From Anaerolineales bacterium (lineage in GTDB: Bacteria > Chloroflexota > Anaerolineae > Anaerolineales > UBA4823), in the NCBI GenBank assembly GCA_020853835.1, contig JADYYC010000418.1, positions 1-8,946 on the forward strand: 8,946 bases of DNA. The letters are read 5' to 3'. Positions 6,253-8,946 of the stretch are shown here, piece by piece. Position 1 is the stretch's first letter; the number at the start of each line of letters is the position of its first letter. Below the pieces are notes generated by a model. That model saw only the letters and a program-made list of their open reading frames with translations. It did no database searches and was not told the DNA's origin. Position numbers and translations under genes: made by a program.

Positions 6253-6284
6253 AAAAAGCCCCCACCTGTGAGGATGGGGGCTTT
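6253..6284 (-). terminator. Intrinsic-terminator-like hairpin between the helicase and SWIM genes
   Basis: AAAGCCCCCA (6255-6264) and TGGGGGCTTT (6275-6284) form a perfect 10-bp stem with a 10-base loop, followed on the minus strand by TTTTTCATTTC. It is 26 bases after the helicase stop codon and 35 bases before the SWIM start codon. Its 3' side (GGGGCTTTTTC) is nearly the same as that of the hairpin at 2283-2313. Confidence 0.78.
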
Positions 6285-6310
6285 ACCGGCCTGGTGTAGA
6301 GTGGAACAAC

Positions 6311-8479
6311 CTAACCACCCATGACAACATGAGATGCAGACGGGACCGCCCATTCCCGGCGCAGAGATTCGGCGAGAGGCTGCTGTCCCAGGTCGGGCAG
6401 ATAACCGTCGAGCAGGTTTTCCTGCAAGGAAGAATCGAAGCAGCCTTGTAGCAGAGCCTGCCGCAGAGACTGGCTAGCCTGAGCGTCGCCGCGCGCCAGG
6501 TGCGTCACAGCGCTCATGAGCGCTTCGGTGCTGGCCAGCCGCAGCTCTTCGAGGAAGCGCGAGGGGGCGGCAGAAGCCCCGATCAGAACCCCCTTGCGGG
6601 CGCGCGTGAGCGCCACGTAGAACAGACGGCGCTCGCTCTCCAGACTGCTCGACATCTGGGCTTCTTGCACGATGCCCTGCGTGTCGAACAGATCCACCCG
6701 CTCGCCCTTGAGATATGGCAGCAGATTGTCGTCGCACTGCGGGAGCACCACATAGTCGTATTCGAGCCCCTTGGTGCGGAAGATCGTCGTGAAGAGGATC
6801 AACTCTTCCTCGGGCCTGCCCTGGGTGGTGTCGAGCCTGGCCAGGCGGTCGAGCAGGTTCTGGGGCGAGAGCCGCAGCCCGCTTACATAGCGGATGAAGT
6901 GCTGCACGGCGAACTTCTTCTCGTCGGCGTGCTCACCCTTGCCGTAGTAGTCCTGGAAGTATTCCAGATAGCCCAGGTCGGCGACCATCCAGTCGAGCAG
7001 CGTCCCGGCGTCGAGATACGGATCGCACAGCCTGTATCGCAGCGAAGCCAGAAACCCCCACAGCTCATTGAGCTTCTCGGCCTGCCAGGGCGTGAGCGCC
7101 TGGCGGTCGTTGCGCACCCCGGCCTCGAAGAGCTTCTCGGCGGAGAAGCGCCGGTATTTGGCCGTCGAGAGCATGTGCGAGAGCAGCGCCCGCGAGAGCA
7201 TGCGCGAGGGCTTGTTGGCCACGTTGAGCAGCCAGCCGCCGGACTGATCGTCGAGGGGCTTCTCGAAATCGTGCGCCAGGCGCAGATAATCGAGCAGCGT
7301 ATTGATCTCGGGCCGCTTGAAGAAGGGCTGCTGCCCGTCGACGCGGTACGGGATCGAGCGGGAGAGGAACTCGGCCTCGAGATTATCGAGCTGGGCATAC
7401 AGGCGGGCCAGCACGACGACCTCGTTTGGGGGCGTTTTGTCGCCCTGGATGAGCGCCTGGATCTGCTCGGCGAGCTCGCGGGTGGCCGAGTAGTCGCCCT
7501 GGAAGAACTGCACGAAACCGTGTTTCTTGGGCTGGTGGGCGATGAGGTGCTTCTCGACCCGGGTGAGATTGCGAGCGATCAGATTAGCGGCGCACTGAGC
7601 GATCAGCGGCCCAAAACGGAACGAACGTGAGAGCGTGTAGTCGTGGACGGGCTTGTTGGCGAACACCCGGGCGAAGTCCTGCAGGATGTACTGGGGGCGT
7701 GCCCCGCGCCACTCGTAGATCGTCTGATCGTCGTCGCCGACCACCATCACATCGGCCTGGTCGCCGGCGAGCAGCTCGATCAGGCGCTGCTGGCCGTAGT
7801 TGACATCCTGATACTCGTCGACGATCAGGTGCTGCAGCTCCTGGGCATAGCGGCTGCGGGTGGCGGGCTGGCCTTCGAGCAGATCGATCGCCAGCGGGAT
7901 GAAATCGTCGAACGTGAGCGCATTGGCCTCGCCGCGCAGCCGCTCGAATTCCGCATAGATGAGCGGGAGGTGTGGGGAAGCGTATGAACCGGCTCGATCC
8001 GGCGGGATGAGCGAACCCTTCCAGCGCCCGATCGCCGAGAGGGCTTCCTCGGGATCGACCGCATCGGGCGGCAGGCGCCTGGCTTTCTCCAGATTGTTGA
8101 TGGCGCGCTTGACCGCGAGCCAGACCAGCTCGGCCTTATCGGCGAGCCAGAACTGGGTGGAAGAGGGCAGCGAACCGTCTTTGATGAGCTGGTTGAGGAT
8201 GTGAAAACTGAACGAGTGAAAGGTGTGGACTGCTGGCTGGCATACTTCGGGCAGCCCAACGTTGGAAAGATGGGCCTGGAACTGCTTGCGCGCCAGGCTG
8301 TTGAACATCAGCGCCTGAATGGCTGAAGGGCGGATCTGCCGCTCCTGGACGAGATGCTGGATGCGGTGGGCCATGGTCGTGCTCTTGCCTGAGCCGGCCA
8401 CAGCCAGCACACGGGCATGCTCGCCCAGCGGATGAGCGACGACCCGCTCCTGTTCGGGGGTGAGGGGATGTTGGGTCAT
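6311..8479 (-). CDS. UvrD/Rep-type superfamily 1 DNA helicase
   Basis: The 722-aa protein has the full set of SF1A helicase motifs: Q-motif LTPEQERVV (6-14), Walker A AVAGSGKST (26-34), Walker B IVDEYQD (219-225), motif III VVGDDDQTIYEWRGA (246-260), motif IV SRSFRFG (284-290), motif V IFRTKGLEYDYVVLP (566-580) and motif VI RRLFYVALTRARKG (617-630). Such enzymes use ATP to unwind DNA 3'-to-5' and strip proteins during repair, plasmid replication or recombination. Length matches UvrD/Rep/PcrA. Motif V reads TIFRTKGLEYD where UvrD proteins usually have T.H.SKGLEF, a noticeable variation. The start at 8479 is chosen because GAGGAG lies upstream and overlaps the TGA of the zinc-ribbon gene, 10 bases apart, implying translational coupling. 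The frame also stays open for 95 codons upstream, but that overlaps the zinc-ribbon gene and is not coding. No nuclease domain is fused. Confidence 0.95.
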   Translation of the reverse strand: MTQHPLTPEQERVVAHPLGEHARVLAVAGSGKSTTMAHRIQHLVQERQIRPSAIQALMFNSLARKQFQAHLSNVGLPEVCQPAVHTFHSFSFHILNQLIKDGSLPSSTQFWLADKAELVWLAVKRAINNLEKARRLPPDAVDPEEALSAIGRWKGSLIPPDRAGSYASPHLPLIYAEFERLRGEANALTFDDFIPLAIDLLEGQPATRSRYAQELQHLIVDEYQDVNYGQQRLIELLAGDQADVMVVGDDDQTIYEWRGARPQYILQDFARVFANKPVHDYTLSRSFRFGPLIAQCAANLIARNLTRVEKHLIAHQPKKHGFVQFFQGDYSATRELAEQIQALIQGDKTPPNEVVVLARLYAQLDNLEAEFLSRSIPYRVDGQQPFFKRPEINTLLDYLRLAHDFEKPLDDQSGGWLLNVANKPSRMLSRALLSHMLSTAKYRRFSAEKLFEAGVRNDRQALTPWQAEKLNELWGFLASLRYRLCDPYLDAGTLLDWMVADLGYLEYFQDYYGKGEHADEKKFAVQHFIRYVSGLRLSPQNLLDRLARLDTTQGRPEEELILFTTIFRTKGLEYDYVVLPQCDDNLLPYLKGERVDLFDTQGIVQEAQMSSSLESERRLFYVALTRARKGVLIGASAAPSRFLEELRLASTEALMSAVTHLARGDAQASQSLRQALLQGCFDSSLQENLLDGYLPDLGQQPLAESLRREWAVPSASHVVMGG

Positions 8480-8489
8480 GTGTGGCTCC

Positions 8490-8807
8490 TCAATATTCAT
8501 CTTGAATAGCATCGAGATCAGCGCCGCAGTCGGTGCAGACCTCACGGATGTTGTCCCAGACCTCGCCGGCGGAGAAGTGCATCCGGCCGGTGAGAGAACT
8601 GTGTGCGTGCGGGCACTGAGCCTGCGCCAGCATCCTGGCGAGCTTCTGTATATCGACCCACCTGGGGCGTTGGCCCGTACCATCGCAGGCAGGGCAGGGC
8701 AGGTGGCGCACATATGGCTGGCCGTGCGCATCGACGGCTTCGCCAACGGGCAGATATGCCTCACCCTTGCAGTGATCGCAGGTGGTGAGGATGTGCACTT
8801 TGAACAT
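8490..8807 (-). CDS. Small cysteine-rich zinc-ribbon protein
   Basis: The 105-aa protein begins at an ATG with AGGAAGGAG upstream. It contains three CxxC pairs: C10/C13 (CDHC), C38/C41 (CPACDGTGQ, a DnaJ-type CxxCxGxG repeat unit) and C91/C94 (CTDCGAD), plus a CPHAH stretch at 65-69. The first two pairs probably share one zinc ion, and the third, near the acidic C-terminus, may form another site with the CPHAH group. Residues ~50-64 are helical. There is no J domain, so it is not DnaJ itself; it could be an adaptor that binds DNA or protein. Its stop codon overlaps the ribosome binding site of the helicase gene, so the two are made together and the protein may be a helicase partner. The function is inferred from this coupling only. 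Confidence 0.78.
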   Translation of the reverse strand: MFKVHILTTCDHCKGEAYLPVGEAVDAHGQPYVRHLPCPACDGTGQRPRWVDIQKLARMLAQAQCPHAHSSLTGRMHFSAGEVWDNIREVCTDCGADLDAIQDEY

Positions 8808-8828
8808 AGTGACTCCTTCCTGGAAATG

Positions 8829-8851
8829 AAAAATCCCGGCTGGGCGCCGGG
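8829..8851 (-). terminator. Intrinsic-terminator-like hairpin before the zinc-ribbon gene
   Basis: CCCGGC (8835-8840) and GCCGGG (8846-8851) form a 6-bp GC stem with a 5-base loop, followed on the minus strand by ATTTTTCATTTCC. It is 22 bases after the stop of the partial upstream gene and 21 bases before the zinc-ribbon start codon, the same arrangement as at the other hairpins. Confidence 0.7.
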
Positions 8852-8871
8852 TGGATGGGAGGCCTGAAGCG

Positions 8872-8888
8872 CATCAGATGATCTGATG
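8872..8888. repeat. 17-bp perfect dyad overlapping a stop codon
   Basis: CATCAGAT and ATCTGATG flank a single central base, a perfect 8-bp inverted repeat. It overlaps the last codons and stop of the partial membrane protein and lies upstream of the zinc-ribbon/helicase pair. It could be an operator, but coding constraint or chance may explain it. Confidence 0.35.
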
Positions 8889-8946
8889 GACGCCCCAGAG
8901 CAGCAGGACGATCAGCCACAGCCACCACTGGGAGGCCAGGAACTTG
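8874..8946 (-). CDS. C-terminus of a small membrane protein (partial)
   Basis: Reading in from the window edge, the minus strand encodes 23 residues ending in TGA: KFLASQ, then the hydrophobic stretch WWLWLIVLLLWGV, then HQII. This has the form of a C-terminal single membrane-spanning helix with a short tail, rich in Trp at the interface. The start lies outside the window, so the family cannot be named. It is followed by a terminator-like hairpin and then the zinc-ribbon gene. The frame is short and is supported mainly by the clean hydrophobic segment and the stop placed just before the hairpin. Confidence 0.6.
   Translation of the reverse strand, partial: KFLASQWWLWLIVLLLWGVHQII

Noticed and set aside
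6219..6353. N-terminal extension of the SWIM protein frame
   Set aside because: The extension runs through the 6253-6284 hairpin and into the end of the helicase gene. The ATG at 6218 has its own AAGAAAGGA.
6500..7630. A 376-codon open frame on the plus strand opposite the helicase
   Set aside because: The minus strand carries a complete set of helicase motifs, and the plus frame has no recognisable motif.
8480..8764. N-terminal extension of the helicase frame
   Set aside because: The 95 upstream codons overlap the zinc-ribbon gene, have low-complexity Ser/Thr/Ala/Arg content and no helicase similarity. The ATG at 8479 has a good ribosome binding site and is followed directly by the Q-motif.
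1..8946. CRISPR array, insertion sequence or integrase
   Set aside because: No regularly spaced repeats beyond the two-copy 17-mer, no transposase or integrase motif and no terminal inverted repeats were found.

Overview
The window looks like part of a GC-rich accessory region (integrative element, plasmid or prophage) from a bacterium. Every supported gene lies on the minus strand. A member of Chloroflexota (Anaerolineae-like) is my best guess. It rests on the style of the truncated DUF6094-type methyltransferase, the SWIM/Rad52/RadC/UvrD gene set and the AGAAAGGA ribosome binding sites that match a CCUCCUUUCU-type 16S tail. No taxonomic marker gene is present, so this is an inference.

Layout in transcription order (right to left): the C-terminus of a small membrane protein (8874-8946); a cysteine-rich zinc-ribbon protein (8490-8807) translationally coupled to a UvrD/Rep-type superfamily 1 helicase (6311-8479); a SWIM zinc-finger protein (5538-6218); a Rad52/Rad22-type single-strand annealing protein (4733-5506); a RadC-like JAB/JAMM protein (3884-4657); two unrecognised proteins of 91 aa (3551-3826) and 341 aa (2393-3418); and the first ~50 residues of an N6-adenine-type DNA methyltransferase (start 2257), which then loses its family sequence. 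Beyond an intergenic stretch of mixed character lies a clearly more AT-rich gene (65-1810) for a large lipoprotein. Its C-terminal third resembles a degenerate, truncated GH10 xylanase fold.

The 2.3-8.9 kb part reads as one DNA-recombination and maintenance module: helicase, annealing protein, RadC, zinc-binding accessory proteins and a methyltransferase. The left 2 kb differs in base composition and function, and the truncated methyltransferase marks a rearrangement junction (or an assembly join) at about 2.0-2.1 kb.

The most unusual structure is regulatory. Several genes are preceded by a strong hairpin with a U-tract, placed only 10-35 bases before the start codon and followed by a similar TTTTTCATTTC / CAGAAAGGA leader, which leaves no room for a promoter between hairpin and gene. 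In addition, the 132-bp gap between the 91-aa and 341-aa genes holds two identical 17-bp copies of a palindrome-cored motif exactly 42 bp apart, plus a diverged inverted third copy.
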